DNA from: Ensifer sp. MPMI2T
GTDB taxonomy: Bacteria > Pseudomonadota > Alphaproteobacteria > Rhizobiales > Rhizobiaceae
Reading direction: 5' to 3'
Assembly: GCF_004827385.1 (NCBI RefSeq)
Contig: NZ_SRXN01000001.1
Location: 1-64,000, forward strand
DNA: 64,000 nucleotides
The position numbers were made by a program, and so were the translations under genes. The stretch's first letter is position 1. Every line of letters begins with the position of its first letter. Positions 51,987 through 62,054 of this stretch are shown one piece after another. Under the pieces are notes generated by a model. The model had not been told where the DNA came from. It did not search any database and saw only the letters and a program-made list of their open reading frames with translations.

Positions 51987-54323
51987 TCAGGGCAGGGTGT
52001 AGGCAATGATGTAGTCGCCTGGCTTGGTGCCGACCGAACCGTGGCCGCCGGCAACCATCAGGACATATTGCTTGTCGCCGACGGCGTAGGTCATCGGCGT
52101 CGATTGCCCGCCCGCCGGCAGCCGCGCCTCCCAGAGCTGAGTGCCGGTGGTGAGGTCGTAGGCCCTCAAATAGTCGTCGACCGCTGCGCTCAGGAAGGCG
52201 ACGCCGCCCTTGGTAATCATCGGTCCGCCGATTCCCGGCACACCCACTTTGAGGGGTAACGGCAGCGGCGTCATGTCGTAGACCGTGCCGTTCTTGTGCT
52301 TGTAGGCGATCTTGCCGGTCCTGAGGTCGGCGCCCGCGACATAGCCCCACGGAGGGGCCTGGCAGGGGATCTGCAGCGGGCCGAGGAACGGTCCCATGAA
52401 GACGCCGTAGGGCGCACCTTCATTGCGATTGAGGCCCTGCTCGCTGCCCGTTTCGCCTGCCTGCTTCGGCGGGATCTGGTCGCGCGGAACGAGCCGGGAC
52501 GTGAAGGCGAGGTAGGTCGGCATGCCGAACAGCACCTGTCGCTCAGGGTCGACCGCCACCGAGCCCCAGTTGAATGTGCCGAAATTACCGGGATAGACCA
52601 GCGTCCCTTCTAGCGACGGCGGTGTATAGCGGCCCTCGTATTTGAGCGACCTGAAGGCTATGCGGCAGGCGAGCTGGTCGAACATCGAGATGCCCCACAT
52701 GCCGCGCTCTTGGAGCGGCGGCGGCATGAAGGTGAGACCCGAGACCGGCTGGGTTGGCGCTGTAAAGTCCTCGGCGATAGCGCCGCCAGGTGCGGCCACT
52801 TCCTCGACCGGAATGATCGGCTCGCCGCTCCGCCGGTCGAGCACATAGAGGTCACCCTGCTTGGTCGGGCCGACGAGCGCCGGAACGACCGTTCCATCCT
52901 CCTTCGTGATGTCGATCAGCGACGGTTGCGCCGGCACGTCCATGTCCCAAAGGTCGTGATGCACGGTCTGCCGTACCCAACGCACCGCGCCGGTGTTGAT
53001 GTCGAGCGCGACGATCGAGGAGGAATATTTCTCGACGTGCTCGCTGCGCCCCATGCCGAGCTGGTCGGGCACCTGGTTTCCCACGGGAATGTAGACGAGG
53101 CCGACGGACTCGTCGTAGCTGAAGACCGACCAGCTGTTGGGCGAATTGGTGGTGTAGGTTTGCCCCGGAGCGAGCGGTGTCGTGACGTCAGGATTCCCGC
53201 TGTCCCAATTCCAGATGAGCGCGCCGGTGCTGACGTTGAAGGCGCGAATCACACCCGACTGTTCCATGGTCGAATAGTTGTCGTTGACCGCTCCGCCGAT
53301 AATGATCTTGTCGCCGACGGCAACCGGCGGCGACGTCGAGTAGTAGTAGCCAGCCGGATTGTATCGCATGCCCTGTTCCAGATGCAGCACGCCATTGTCG
53401 GCAAAGCTCGTGCAGATCTCGCCGTTTGTGGCGTCGAGTGCGATCAGACGCGCATCGGATGTCGGCAGGTAGACGCGCTCGGCACAGGCGCTGTCCGGTG
53501 TGGCCGCCGGATCGGCCCAATAGGTGACACCGCGGCAGGTCTGGTGCTGGCGGTCCGGGTTCATGCCGGAGTTGGAATCATATTTCCATTTTTCCCGGCC
53601 GGTCGCGGCGTCTAGCGCGATTGCCCAGTTGTGCGGTGTGCAGAGATAGAGCGTGTCATTCACCTTGAGCGGCGTCACCTGATAGGTGGTCTCGCCGACA
53701 TCGTCCGGCCGCTTGACGTCACCCGTCTGGTATTGCCAGGCGACCGTCAGGCTTGCGACGTTTTCCGCATTGATCTGGTCGAGCGGCGAGTAGCGTTGCC
53801 CGAATGGCGTGCGGCCGTACTGGTGCCACTCGCCGGGCGGCACATTGCCGCCAAGATTGGCCTGAGCCGCGATCGCGCCGCTCGGCAGTTCGCCGCGGAT
53901 ATCGTGCGGATCCTGCGTCATCGCGAATACAGCGACGCCGATCGAAACGACGCTGGCGAGGGCGAGCGGCCACGCCGCGGCGTTGTAGTGCTCCCCGGAG
54001 GGGCTGACGAAGCCGAGGGGGCGTCGGATCCACGGAGTAAGCAGCCAGAGCCCGAGCAGGATGATGACACCGCCACGAGGACCGAGCTGCCACCAGTCGA
54101 AGCCGACCTCCCAGACCGCCCAGGCGAGCGAGCCCACGACGACGAGCGCATAGACCCAAAGCGCGGCGGCGCGACGGTAGAAAAGCAGAAGGGCTGTCAG
54201 CAGGAAACCGAGGCCCGCGATCACGTAGTAGGGACTGCCGTCGAGCAGCAGGAGCCTGAGACCTCCCGCTCCGATCGCAAGACCGATCAGGGCGAAGAGA
54301 ATGGCAGTCAGCACGATGAGCAT
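51987..54323 (-). CDS. gcd: Membrane-bound PQQ-dependent glucose dehydrogenase
   Basis: A 778-residue quinoprotein. The N-terminal 150 residues hold about five membrane segments (LIVLTAILFALIGLAIGAG and others), then a beta-propeller dehydrogenase domain with AENVASLTVAWQYQTGD, LDAATGREKWKYD, NSWSVFSYDESVGLVYIPVGNQVPDQ and the tryptophan-docking repeats ending TTGTQLWEARLPAGGQSTPMTY. It oxidises glucose to gluconate in the periplasm and passes electrons to ubiquinone, and needs PQQ. ATG 54323 is preferred over the first in-frame start at 54368. No pqq genes are in the window. Confidence 0.95.
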   Translation of the reverse strand: MLIVLTAILFALIGLAIGAGGLRLLLLDGSPYYVIAGLGFLLTALLLFYRRAAALWVYALVVVGSLAWAVWEVGFDWWQLGPRGGVIILLGLWLLTPWIRRPLGFVSPSGEHYNAAAWPLALASVVSIGVAVFAMTQDPHDIRGELPSGAIAAQANLGGNVPPGEWHQYGRTPFGQRYSPLDQINAENVASLTVAWQYQTGDVKRPDDVGETTYQVTPLKVNDTLYLCTPHNWAIALDAATGREKWKYDSNSGMNPDRQHQTCRGVTYWADPAATPDSACAERVYLPTSDARLIALDATNGEICTSFADNGVLHLEQGMRYNPAGYYYSTSPPVAVGDKIIIGGAVNDNYSTMEQSGVIRAFNVSTGALIWNWDSGNPDVTTPLAPGQTYTTNSPNSWSVFSYDESVGLVYIPVGNQVPDQLGMGRSEHVEKYSSSIVALDINTGAVRWVRQTVHHDLWDMDVPAQPSLIDITKEDGTVVPALVGPTKQGDLYVLDRRSGEPIIPVEEVAAPGGAIAEDFTAPTQPVSGLTFMPPPLQERGMWGISMFDQLACRIAFRSLKYEGRYTPPSLEGTLVYPGNFGTFNWGSVAVDPERQVLFGMPTYLAFTSRLVPRDQIPPKQAGETGSEQGLNRNEGAPYGVFMGPFLGPLQIPCQAPPWGYVAGADLRTGKIAYKHKNGTVYDMTPLPLPLKVGVPGIGGPMITKGGVAFLSAAVDDYLRAYDLTTGTQLWEARLPAGGQSTPMTYAVGDKQYVLMVAGGHGSVGTKPGDYIIAYTLP

Positions 54324-54571
54324 GAGTTCATCCCCGAATTCAAGTACGGTGCCGAGCTGTGCGACCAAATCCTACGTCAAGTGCGGCCCGCCCGGGACCG
54401 GAGGCCCCCGTTTATCGGGTGGCCGACCGGTCACCCGCCCTGGGACGACAACGCCCTCTGAAAAGCTAACGCATGAAGCGTGCCTTTCAATGACCGCACT
54501 CTGTGGGGTTGCAAAAATACGGAGGCCGCAAAGCCGCGAATGTCGCGACCGGCTGCGGCGGTGGCCGCCGC
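54324..54571. other. Intergenic region between gcd and selO
   Basis: 248 bases upstream of gcd. Short + strand frames here are shadows. It must carry the gcd promoter; nothing more is clear. Confidence 0.4.
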
Positions 54572-56077
54572 TCAGGTACCGCAGAAGGTCTGTAGCACTT
54601 CCTCGCCCGGCTCAGGCGGCGCAGCGTAGGCCGCATGCTCGGGCTGGTCCTCATAGGGCCTCGACGTCACGTCGAGCAGCGCTTCGAACAGCGAGAAATC
54701 CGCGTCGCGAGTCGCTGCCTCGATCGCCTGTTCCACGCGGTGGTTGCGCGGAATGAACATTGGGTTGACGGATCGCATCGCCGCGGCGCGCGCGCCGGCG
54801 TCGAGTGTTTCGCGGGTCAGCCGCCCGCGCCAATCGCGAAGCCAGGGCGAAACTGCGTCCGACCTTTCGAAAAGCTCGACGAGAGCCGGGTCAGCGCCCT
54901 CGCTCTCGGCCGATGCCACGAGACGCCGAAAGACGAGGGTGAAATCCGCATTGCCCTCGTGCATCAGGGTGAGGAGCGATTGGATCAGATCGAGATCGCC
55001 ATCTTCTTCGTTCGAAAGTCCGATCTTGCGGCGCATACCGTCGAGCCAATGCTTCTGGAAGATCGATCCGTATTCGGTAAGCGCATCGTTGGCAAGGCTG
55101 ACCGCCGTATCGGCAACCGGGTCGAACAGCGGCACCAGTGTTTCGGCGAGACGCGCAAGGTTCCACTGACCGAGCGCCGGCTGGTTGGCGTAGGCATAGC
55201 GCCCGAACTGGTCGATCGAACTGAACACTTTCTTAGGATCGTAGGCGTCCATGAAGGCGCAGGGGCCGTAATCGATCGTCTCGCCCGAGATTGCCATGTT
55301 GTCGGTGTTCATCACCCCGTGGATGAAGCCGATGTGAAGCCAGCGGGCGATCAATGCCGCTTGCCGAGCGGCGACCGCCTTGAACAGCGAAAAATACCGT
55401 TGCTCGTTGTCCTTCAACTCCGGGTAATGGCGTTCGATCACGTGGTCGGCCAAGGCCTTGACCGATTCCATGTCGCCCCGGGCGGCAAAGAATTGAAACG
55501 TACCGACCCGGATATGGCTTGCGGCGACGCGCGTAAAGACCGCGCCGGGCAGGATCTGTTCGCGGTAGACGGGTTGGCCGGTAACGGTGGCGGCAAGCGC
55601 GCGGGTCGTCGGCACGCCCAGCGCATGCATCGCTTCGCTGACGATGTATTCCCGTAGCACCGGCCCGAGCGCTGCCCGTCCGTCGCCGCGGCGGGAATAG
55701 GGCGTCTGGCCGGATCCCTTGAGCTGGATATCGCGCCTGTTTCCGTTTCGATCAATCACTTCGCCGAGCAGAATGGCGCGGCCGTCGCCGAGCTGCGGGA
55801 CGAAGGTACCGAACTGGTGTCCCGCATAGGCCATGGCAAGCGGCTCTGCGCCAGGCGGCACCTTGTTGCCCGAAAAGATCACCGCGCCGTCGCGTTCGAG
55901 CGCTTCCGTGTCGAGACCAAGCTCTTCGGCGAGCTTCCGATTGAACCTGATCAGCCAAGGCTCCGCAACCGGTGTCGGCTCGACACGAGCATAGAAGTTC
56001 GCAGGCAACCGCGCATAGCTGTTGTCGAAGGGGAAGGGGGCCGTTTCCGAGGCCGATTGCGGGGGTACGTAGTTCAT
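54572..56077 (-). CDS. selO: SelO (YdiU) protein AMPylase
   Basis: A 501-residue pseudokinase-fold protein that transfers AMP to proteins. The family segments are LAMAYAGHQFGTFVPQLGDGRA, LKGSGQTPYSRRGDGRAALG, VMNTDNMAISGETIDYGPCAFMD and PMFIPRNHRVEQAIE. The C-terminus ends EEVLQTFCGT, with Cys where the eukaryotic proteins have selenocysteine. ATG 56077 is used because AGGA is better spaced than for 56080. It is upstream of gcd but separated by 248 bases. Confidence 0.95.
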   Translation of the reverse strand: MNYVPPQSASETAPFPFDNSYARLPANFYARVEPTPVAEPWLIRFNRKLAEELGLDTEALERDGAVIFSGNKVPPGAEPLAMAYAGHQFGTFVPQLGDGRAILLGEVIDRNGNRRDIQLKGSGQTPYSRRGDGRAALGPVLREYIVSEAMHALGVPTTRALAATVTGQPVYREQILPGAVFTRVAASHIRVGTFQFFAARGDMESVKALADHVIERHYPELKDNEQRYFSLFKAVAARQAALIARWLHIGFIHGVMNTDNMAISGETIDYGPCAFMDAYDPKKVFSSIDQFGRYAYANQPALGQWNLARLAETLVPLFDPVADTAVSLANDALTEYGSIFQKHWLDGMRRKIGLSNEEDGDLDLIQSLLTLMHEGNADFTLVFRRLVASAESEGADPALVELFERSDAVSPWLRDWRGRLTRETLDAGARAAAMRSVNPMFIPRNHRVEQAIEAATRDADFSLFEALLDVTSRPYEDQPEHAAYAAPPEPGEEVLQTFCGT

Positions 56078-56225
56078 CATTCCTGGTCCCGTTGCGCGCG
56101 CCGGGCGGTGCCGACGAGCCACGCTCTCAGGACAAGTCTACACGAGCGCCGATTGTTCCGCGAGGCCGAGACTTAATCCGTCGCCTCTCCTGCATTCCCG
56201 AAGAGGCGACAGCTCCATCTCGGCG

Positions 56226-57194
56226 TCAGGCGCTAAGCGCTGTGCGGGGAAGGCAGGCTTCGCATATCGCCGCGATGTGGCGGTGGTCGGTGCCACAGCA
56301 GCCTCCGAGGACGCGCAGTTGTGGCATCCGGCCAGTCAGGGACCGATAGCGCCGGGCGAGATCTGCCGGATCACCTGCATCGAGCGTCTCGCTCTCGTCG
56401 AGTTCCGCGTGGCTCATCATCGAGGCATTGGCGCGAATGCCGCCGACCCGCTTGACCCAGCCCTGCTCCTGGTCGAGCGCACTATCGAAGTGGCTCGGAT
56501 GCGCGCAGTTGATCATGTAGTAGTGCGGATAACTGTCCGTCTCCGCGTCCACCGCCTCGATCGCGTCCTGCAGCGAGCGCCCGGTCACCAGCCGGCCATC
56601 GGTCTCGACAGTGAACGAGATAACGCACGGCATGCCGTGCGCCCTTGCCGCGCGAGCAATACCGATAGCCTCGTCGATATTAGTCAATGTGATAGCCGAT
56701 ACCATGTCGGCTTCGGTTGCGGCGAAGGTGGCAATCTGGACCGCATGGTAGGCTTCCGCCTCGTCGGCGTTCATGTTGCCGGCCTTGTAGCCGTCGCCGC
56801 GTGGGCCGATCACGCCATTGAGTACAATGGGGGCCCGCGGCCGCTCGTATTCGGTGCACAACCCCGTCAGCAGATTGACCGCGTCGCGGTTGGCCGTCGC
56901 GAGCGCCTCCGCATCGTAGCCGAGCTTCTCGCCCCAATCAGCATTGGCTCGCCACGTGGCGGTGTCGAGGACGAAGCCGGTATCATGACGTCGGGCGACG
57001 TCGAGATAGTGCTTGTAATATTGCAGAAGCTTCCGGCGACCCTCGGCCGACGACAAAAGCACGAAGGAAGCGAAATGCGGAAGCTCGAAGCCGTCGTGAA
57101 AGATCAGCGTCGTCTCCATGCCGCCATCGGTGAGGAATGCGCCTCCATTCAGCAGCGGCAAGTTTTCTCGGTACTTGGCCATCTCTTGCTCCAT
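56226..57194 (-). CDS. Homocysteine S-methyltransferase family protein
   Basis: A 322-residue methyltransferase-fold protein. The zinc ligands are Cys in MINCAHPSHF and the Cys-Cys pair in LGGCCGTDHRH. Strand motifs such as FLTDGGMETTLIF and GVIGPRGDGYKAGNM fit the betaine-homocysteine/homocysteine S-methyltransferase family. The donor (S-methylmethionine, betaine or other) is not decidable. The start at 57194 follows AGGAGG. The divergent TetR gene starts 220 bases away. Confidence 0.9.
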   Translation of the reverse strand: MEQEMAKYRENLPLLNGGAFLTDGGMETTLIFHDGFELPHFASFVLLSSAEGRRKLLQYYKHYLDVARRHDTGFVLDTATWRANADWGEKLGYDAEALATANRDAVNLLTGLCTEYERPRAPIVLNGVIGPRGDGYKAGNMNADEAEAYHAVQIATFAATEADMVSAITLTNIDEAIGIARAARAHGMPCVISFTVETDGRLVTGRSLQDAIEAVDAETDSYPHYYMINCAHPSHFDSALDQEQGWVKRVGGIRANASMMSHAELDESETLDAGDPADLARRYRSLTGRMPQLRVLGGCCGTDHRHIAAICEACLPRTALSA

Positions 57195-57390
57195 CCTCTT
57201 TCCTCCTGATCTTCACGGACCTTCCGTGCCAGGGGATCGGATGAATTTCTGCCTTTTTATCATCTGCTAAACTAGAGGAGTTGCGGTATACTACTTGCGG
57301 GAGATCCCTATTTCGATGTGAAAACAGACACTTGCCGTTGAGGTCGGTTGGCGGCGGAGGACGTGGGAGGCGTTTTCCAAGCCGAAAACC

Positions 57391-57403
57391 GTACCGGCGG
57401 TAC
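57391..57403. promoter_or_regulatory. Palindrome before the TetR gene
   Basis: GTACCG-G-CGGTAC, perfect, 12 bases ahead of the TetR start and just in front of its ribosome binding site. It is a candidate self-regulating operator for the divergent pair. Confidence 0.55.
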
Positions 57404-57414
57404 AGGAGCGGACC

Positions 57415-58035
57415 ATGCGAAAGGGTGAGGAAACGCGGACGAGGCTCCTCGATGTGGCCGAAGCCGCCGTGCTGGCAAAGGGTTTTGGGGCAACGTCGAT
57501 CGACGAACTGATCGCCGAAACTGGCATCACCAAGAGCGGTTTCTTCTATCATTTCCGCGACAAGAACGAACTCGCCAAGGCGCTCCTGGAACGCTACATC
57601 GAAAACGACGAACGGATCTATGACGAGATCTTCAGCCGGGCACATGAACTCTCGGATGATCCCTTGCAAGCCTTTTTGCTTGGCCTGAAGCTGCTGTCGG
57701 AATTGCTCGCGGACCTGCCGAACGGCCATCCCGGTTGCCTTGTCGCAACCATGTGCACGCAGGAGCGTGCCTTTGACCGCGAGATCCAGGAGATCAACCG
57801 GCAGGCGGCGCTGATGTGGCGTCGGCGCTTCGGTGGGATGTTCCGGGACATCATGCGCCACTACCGCCCGCGCGAAGCGCTCGACGCCGACCAGCTGGCC
57901 GACATGGTCTCGACCGTGATCGAGGGCGGCATCGTAATTTCGAAGGCGTTGAAGGAACCGAAGAGCCTGCCCGACCAATTGCTGGTCTTCCGCACCTTCG
58001 TGCGGATGCTGTTCCAGCCGATCGCGCAGGCCTGA
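57415..58035 (+). CDS. TetR-family regulator
   Basis: A 206-residue protein. The helix-turn-helix is ATSIDELIAETGITKSGFFYHFRDKNELAKALL. The ligand domain has GHPGCLVATMCTQERAFD, close to the AcuR/YcdC subgroup. AGGAG precedes the ATG. It is divergent from the homocysteine methyltransferase-like gene and convergent with the DUF1697 gene (7 bases apart). Confidence 0.92.
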   Translation: MRKGEETRTRLLDVAEAAVLAKGFGATSIDELIAETGITKSGFFYHFRDKNELAKALLERYIENDERIYDEIFSRAHELSDDPLQAFLLGLKLLSELLADLPNGHPGCLVATMCTQERAFDREIQEINRQAALMWRRRFGGMFRDIMRHYRPREALDADQLADMVSTVIEGGIVISKALKEPKSLPDQLLVFRTFVRMLFQPIAQA

Positions 58036-58041
58036 TGGCGT

Positions 58042-58569
58042 TCAGGCCCGACCAACCTCGAGCTCGGCCGCGAGTTCGGCGAGTCTCCGGACGGTGTTGA
58101 GATTGCGGGCGGTACCCGGCTTGAGCGCGGGCAGCTTAAGCCTCGACTTTCCCGAGCCGTTCGGGAAATGGATATAGATCTCCCTGCCGCTGATCTGCAC
58201 CTCCTCGCCGTCCGGCGCGACGAGTTTGTCAAGCGCATCGGCCGGCGGCGGCTCGGGCAGGAAGGTCACAAGCAGAAAATTCGGCTTGGCGTTCGCGAAC
58301 GGCGCCTCGTCGACGACCCTTTGCAGTTCGCTGCGGCCGCGCAGGATGACGCCGGGTACCTTGCCCATTCGTTCAGCCAGAGCATCTTCGAGCCCTTTCT
58401 GTACCTTGGCTTCGGAGAGCTCGGACCGAAAAAGCACATTGCCGCTCTGGATATAGGTCTTCACATCGGTGAAGCCGAGGCTCTCGCAAATGACCTTCAA
58501 CTCCGCCATCGGAAGCGTGCCGGTCCCTCCGACATTGATCGCCCGCAACAGTGCAACATAGACCGGCAT
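58042..58569 (-). CDS. DUF1697 protein
   Basis: A 175-residue protein starting MPVYVALLRAINVGGTGTLPM, the DUF1697 signature, with ESLGFTDVKTYIQSGNVLF and RNLNTVRRLAELA later. The function is unknown. GGATGGGG lies ahead of 58569. It follows the oligopeptidase B gene on the same strand by 17 bases, so they likely share a transcript. Confidence 0.9.
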   Translation of the reverse strand: MPVYVALLRAINVGGTGTLPMAELKVICESLGFTDVKTYIQSGNVLFRSELSEAKVQKGLEDALAERMGKVPGVILRGRSELQRVVDEAPFANAKPNFLLVTFLPEPPPADALDKLVAPDGEEVQISGREIYIHFPNGSGKSRLKLPALKPGTARNLNTVRRLAELAAELEVGRA

Positions 58570-58586
58570 GCTTTTCCCCATCCGCT

Positions 58587-60695
58587 CTACATCTTACCCG
58601 CGACCTTGATGGCGAAGGCGTATTCGAAAGCGATTTCCTCCAGCCGCTGGAAACGTCCGGATGCGCCAGCATGGCCGGCATCCATGTTGGTCTTCATCAG
58701 GATCGGAGCGTCGCCGGTGGTCTTTTCTCGGAGTTTCGCCACCCACTTCGCCGGCTCCCAATAGGTCACGCGCGGATCGGTTAGGCCGCCGAGCGCCAGG
58801 ATCGCCGGATAAGGCTTCGCCTCCACTTTGTCGTAGGGCGAGTAGCCGGCGATGATGTTGTAGAATTCGGCGCTCTCGATCGGATTGCCCCATTCCGGCC
58901 ATTCCGGCGGGGTCAGCGGCAGCGCGTCGTCGAGCATGGTGTTCAAGACGTCGACGAAGGGAACGGCGGCAATGATGCCCTTGAACTTCTCCGGCGCCAT
59001 ATTGGCGACCGCCCCCATTAGCATGCCGCCGGCCGAGCCACCTTCGGCGATGATGTTCGAGTAGGACGTGAACTTCTCCTGATTCAAATAGTCAGCGGCA
59101 GCGACGAAGTCTTTGAATGTATTGGTCTTCTTCGCCATTTTGCCGTCTTCGTACCATTGGAAGCCCTTGTCTTTGCCGCCGCGGATATGGGCGATGGCGT
59201 AAACGAAGCCGCGATCGACGAGAGAGAGGCAGTTCGTGTTGAAACCGGCCGGAATGGTGATGCCGTAGGCTCCGTAACCATAGAGCAGGCAGGGGGCGGA
59301 TCCGTCGAGCGGCGTATCCTTGCGGTAGAGAAGGGTGACGGGCACCTCGACGCCATCCCATGACGGCGCGAAAACGCGGCGGGTCACATAGTCGTCAGGA
59401 TTGTGCCCGGAGGGCACTTCCTGGGTCTTCAGGAGCGTGCGCTGACGCGTTGCCATGTCGTAGTCGAAGAGTTGCGACGGTGTCGTCATCGACGAGTAGG
59501 AGAAGCGGATGACGTCGGTGTCGTATTCGGCAGCGCCGGAGAGCCCCAATGAGTATGCTTCCTCGGCGAAGGCGATTGCGTGCTCCTCGCCGGTCTTGCG
59601 GTCACGGATGACGATTTCCGGCAATCCGTCGCGGCGTTGCAGCCAGACCAGATGGCGAGCATAGGCCATATGATTAAGGATCAGCGTGCCTGGCTTGTGC
59701 GGAACGACCTCGCGCCAGTTTTCCTTCTGCGGCGCTTCCACAGGCGCTTCCATGATCTTGAAATCCTTGGCGCCGTCGGCATTGGTGAGGATGTAGAAAA
59801 CATCGCCGCCTTCCGTCATTGAGTATTCGAGACCGGTTACCCGCTCAGCCACGATCCGCGGCTCGGCCGTCAGGTCTTTGGTCGAGAGCAGCCGGTATTC
59901 GCTGGTTTCGTGGTCATGAATGTCGATGTAGATGAAGTCGTCGAGCAGCGACCCGCCGACCGACATGAAGAAGCCCGGGTCCTTTTCCTCGTAGACGAGC
60001 CGGTCGTCTTTCTGGGGCGTGCCGACGATATGGTGGAAGATCTTCGACGGCCGATGGTTCTCGTCGAGCACGGTGTAGAAGAAGCTCTTGCCGTCCGGCG
60101 CCCATGCGCCGCCGCCACCAGTATTCTCAATCACATCGGGCAGATCCTCGCCGGTCGAAAGATCGCGCACTTTCAGGGTGAAATATTCCGATCCCTTGTC
60201 ATCGTAGCCCCAGATGCCACGGGAATGGTCGGTGCAATGGTCTATGCCGGCGAGGCGGAAATAGGCCTTGCCTTCGGCTTCCTTGTCGCCGTCGAGCAGC
60301 ACGTGGCGGATCGCCTCATCCTTGGGATTGCCGTCCCGCGGGATCCGGAAGTAGCGGGGCTGTTCGCCGCCAGTCACGTAGGAGGTTCCGTAAGCGAAGA
60401 TCCCGTCCTTCATCGGAACGGAAGAATCGTCCTCCTTGATGCGGCCGCGCATTTCGGCAAAGAGCGCCTTCTGCATTCCCTTCGTGTCCGCCATCGCGGC
60501 GTTCATATACGCGTTTTCCGCTTCGAGATGCGTGCGGATCTCCGGGTCGAGAATGGATGGATCCTTGAACATGGCCTGCCAATTGTCCGCCCGGAGCCAG
60601 GCATAGTCGTCGGTCCGGGTAATGCCGTGGCGTGTATCGGTGACCGGCTTCTTCGGAGCGACGGGGGCGGTGGGCAGGTTCTTGAAAGCAGACAA
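58587..60695 (-). CDS. ptrB: Oligopeptidase B (S9 family)
   Basis: A 702-residue serine peptidase that cuts short peptides after Arg or Lys. The N-terminal beta-propeller spans about residues 70-410. The C-terminal hydrolase domain has the Ser in EGGSAGGMLMGAV, Asp in ALGGLTDPRVTYWEP and His in NMDAGHAGASGR. The chosen start is TTG 60695 (LSAFKNLPTAP) with GGAG; the frame extends to 60755 with unlikely sequence. It is followed by the DUF1697 gene in the same transcript. Confidence 0.94.
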   Translation of the reverse strand: MSAFKNLPTAPVAPKKPVTDTRHGITRTDDYAWLRADNWQAMFKDPSILDPEIRTHLEAENAYMNAAMADTKGMQKALFAEMRGRIKEDDSSVPMKDGIFAYGTSYVTGGEQPRYFRIPRDGNPKDEAIRHVLLDGDKEAEGKAYFRLAGIDHCTDHSRGIWGYDDKGSEYFTLKVRDLSTGEDLPDVIENTGGGGAWAPDGKSFFYTVLDENHRPSKIFHHIVGTPQKDDRLVYEEKDPGFFMSVGGSLLDDFIYIDIHDHETSEYRLLSTKDLTAEPRIVAERVTGLEYSMTEGGDVFYILTNADGAKDFKIMEAPVEAPQKENWREVVPHKPGTLILNHMAYARHLVWLQRRDGLPEIVIRDRKTGEEHAIAFAEEAYSLGLSGAAEYDTDVIRFSYSSMTTPSQLFDYDMATRQRTLLKTQEVPSGHNPDDYVTRRVFAPSWDGVEVPVTLLYRKDTPLDGSAPCLLYGYGAYGITIPAGFNTNCLSLVDRGFVYAIAHIRGGKDKGFQWYEDGKMAKKTNTFKDFVAAADYLNQEKFTSYSNIIAEGGSAGGMLMGAVANMAPEKFKGIIAAVPFVDVLNTMLDDALPLTPPEWPEWGNPIESAEFYNIIAGYSPYDKVEAKPYPAILALGGLTDPRVTYWEPAKWVAKLREKTTGDAPILMKTNMDAGHAGASGRFQRLEEIAFEYAFAIKVAGKM

Positions 60696-60815
60696 GGCGC
60701 GTCTCCGGATTTGATGGGAGGACCATGAGATAGAGAGCGCCGTCGCGGCGATCAAGCAGAAAGCAGGCGCTCGTTCTTCCTACTGGCGCTTGTCAGGGAT
60801 TGCTCGCCGCCACGT

Positions 60816-61706
60816 TTATGAGGCGAGCTTAAGGCCGATGCCCCATGGATCGACTAGGCTATGGACGCTGCCTTCCTTGCCAACCGGTATTTCCGCTTCA
60901 TCGAGCTTGCCCAGCGCCGCTGCGAGCTTCGCAGCATCGTTGAAGCGGATCGTATAATCCGCGAGGCCGGTCATGTTGCTCTGCCGTTTGGACGCGCCTC
61001 GGGAGTTCCATATGTTGGCCGCAACATGATGGTGATACCTGCCCGAGGCAAAGAAGCTCGCCCCGGGGTAGCGCGCCATCAGATCCAGCCCGACCACGTC
61101 ACGGAAAAACGCGTCCGCCTGGGGGATGTCGGAGACCTGCAGATGGATGTGGCCGATCGTCATGCCTTCGGCGAGGCCGTCCCAAGGGTCCTTTGGTGCT
61201 TCGTCGTAGAGGGCCTGCAAGTCGAGCGGCAGCGTGCTCATCGCCACGGTGCCATCGGGTTGGTAGGTCCACTCGCCGCGCGGGCGGTCGCGATAGATCT
61301 CGATGCCGTTACCCTCCGGGTCGGCGAGATAAATCGCCTCGCTGACCAGGTGGTCGGATGCGCCCTGCAGGCGAATGTTGTTGTTCGCGGCGTGCGCGAG
61401 CCAGTGTGCGAGCTCGCGCCGATTGGGAACCAGAAAAGCGGTGTGGAACAGACCCGGCGCGTTACGTGGTGCTCTTGCCGCGTTCCCTTCGGTCGTCAGC
61501 GTCAACAGAGGTCTGCCGGCGACGCCGAGAGTTTCGCCCTTGGCGCTGGTCTCGATCGGCGTCAGGCCCAGAATTTTCTGGTACCAGGCAGAAACCATAG
61601 GCAGATCCCGGACGACGAGGTGGCACTGATCGACATAGGCCGGCATCGCGACCGCGTGGTCCGCGGGCATGCTGATTGCAGGGCGCGACTGGGTTGTATC
61701 TTGCAT
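60816..61706 (-). CDS. VOC-family dioxygenase-like protein (two-domain)
   Basis: A 296-residue protein with two VOC modules. The first, YVDQCHLVVRDLPMVSAWYQKILGL, has metal ligand His, and the second, GMTIGHIHLQVSDIPQADAFFRDVVGLDL, has another. FFASGRYHHHVAANIWNS and the final GSVHSLVDPWGIGLKL complete the catechol 2,3-dioxygenase (CatE-like) pattern. Iron dependence and ring cleavage are inferred only. It starts at ATG 61706. Confidence 0.85.
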   Translation of the reverse strand: MQDTTQSRPAISMPADHAVAMPAYVDQCHLVVRDLPMVSAWYQKILGLTPIETSAKGETLGVAGRPLLTLTTEGNAARAPRNAPGLFHTAFLVPNRRELAHWLAHAANNNIRLQGASDHLVSEAIYLADPEGNGIEIYRDRPRGEWTYQPDGTVAMSTLPLDLQALYDEAPKDPWDGLAEGMTIGHIHLQVSDIPQADAFFRDVVGLDLMARYPGASFFASGRYHHHVAANIWNSRGASKRQSNMTGLADYTIRFNDAAKLAAALGKLDEAEIPVGKEGSVHSLVDPWGIGLKLAS

Positions 61707-62054
61707 CACGTCGCCTTTCGGGGCCGGACCGGCACTCCCGTGGCTGCCGGTCGCAGTTTCTTCAAACTACCATGAATATGGGCCCGTGACCGCGTTCAGG
61801 AAAGCTATTATATTACTTGATGTTGTGTTCGATGAGCGTTGACAGTCGTTACCATCGCACTACCTGATCTTTCAGTGATGCTAATACGACGGTGGCGGCC
61901 GATTTGATTTCAATCAATGCTGGAACATCGCCTCCGCGCGAATTCATGTTGGCGCGGAAAGGGGAGAAGTGAAGACCGGCTTTCTCCTTGATCCTGCGCT
62001 TAGGGGCTGGCCTCGCCATATGGCGACCCGGGAACGCAACAGAAGGAGTGCAGC
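61707..62054. other. Divergent promoter region of the stress operon
   Basis: 348 bases between the VOC gene start and the UspA-like gene. It contains the FixK/FNR-type site at 61906-61919. I saw no gene inside. Confidence 0.5.
61906..61919. promoter_or_regulatory. FixK/FNR box
   Basis: TTGATTTCAATCAA, an exact match to the FixK/FNR consensus TTGAY-N4-RTCAA. It sits 136 bases before the start of the UspA-like gene, leaving room for a -41.5 activation site and a leader of about 100 bases. In S. meliloti FixK, activated by FixLJ at low oxygen, binds such sites. Confidence 0.75.
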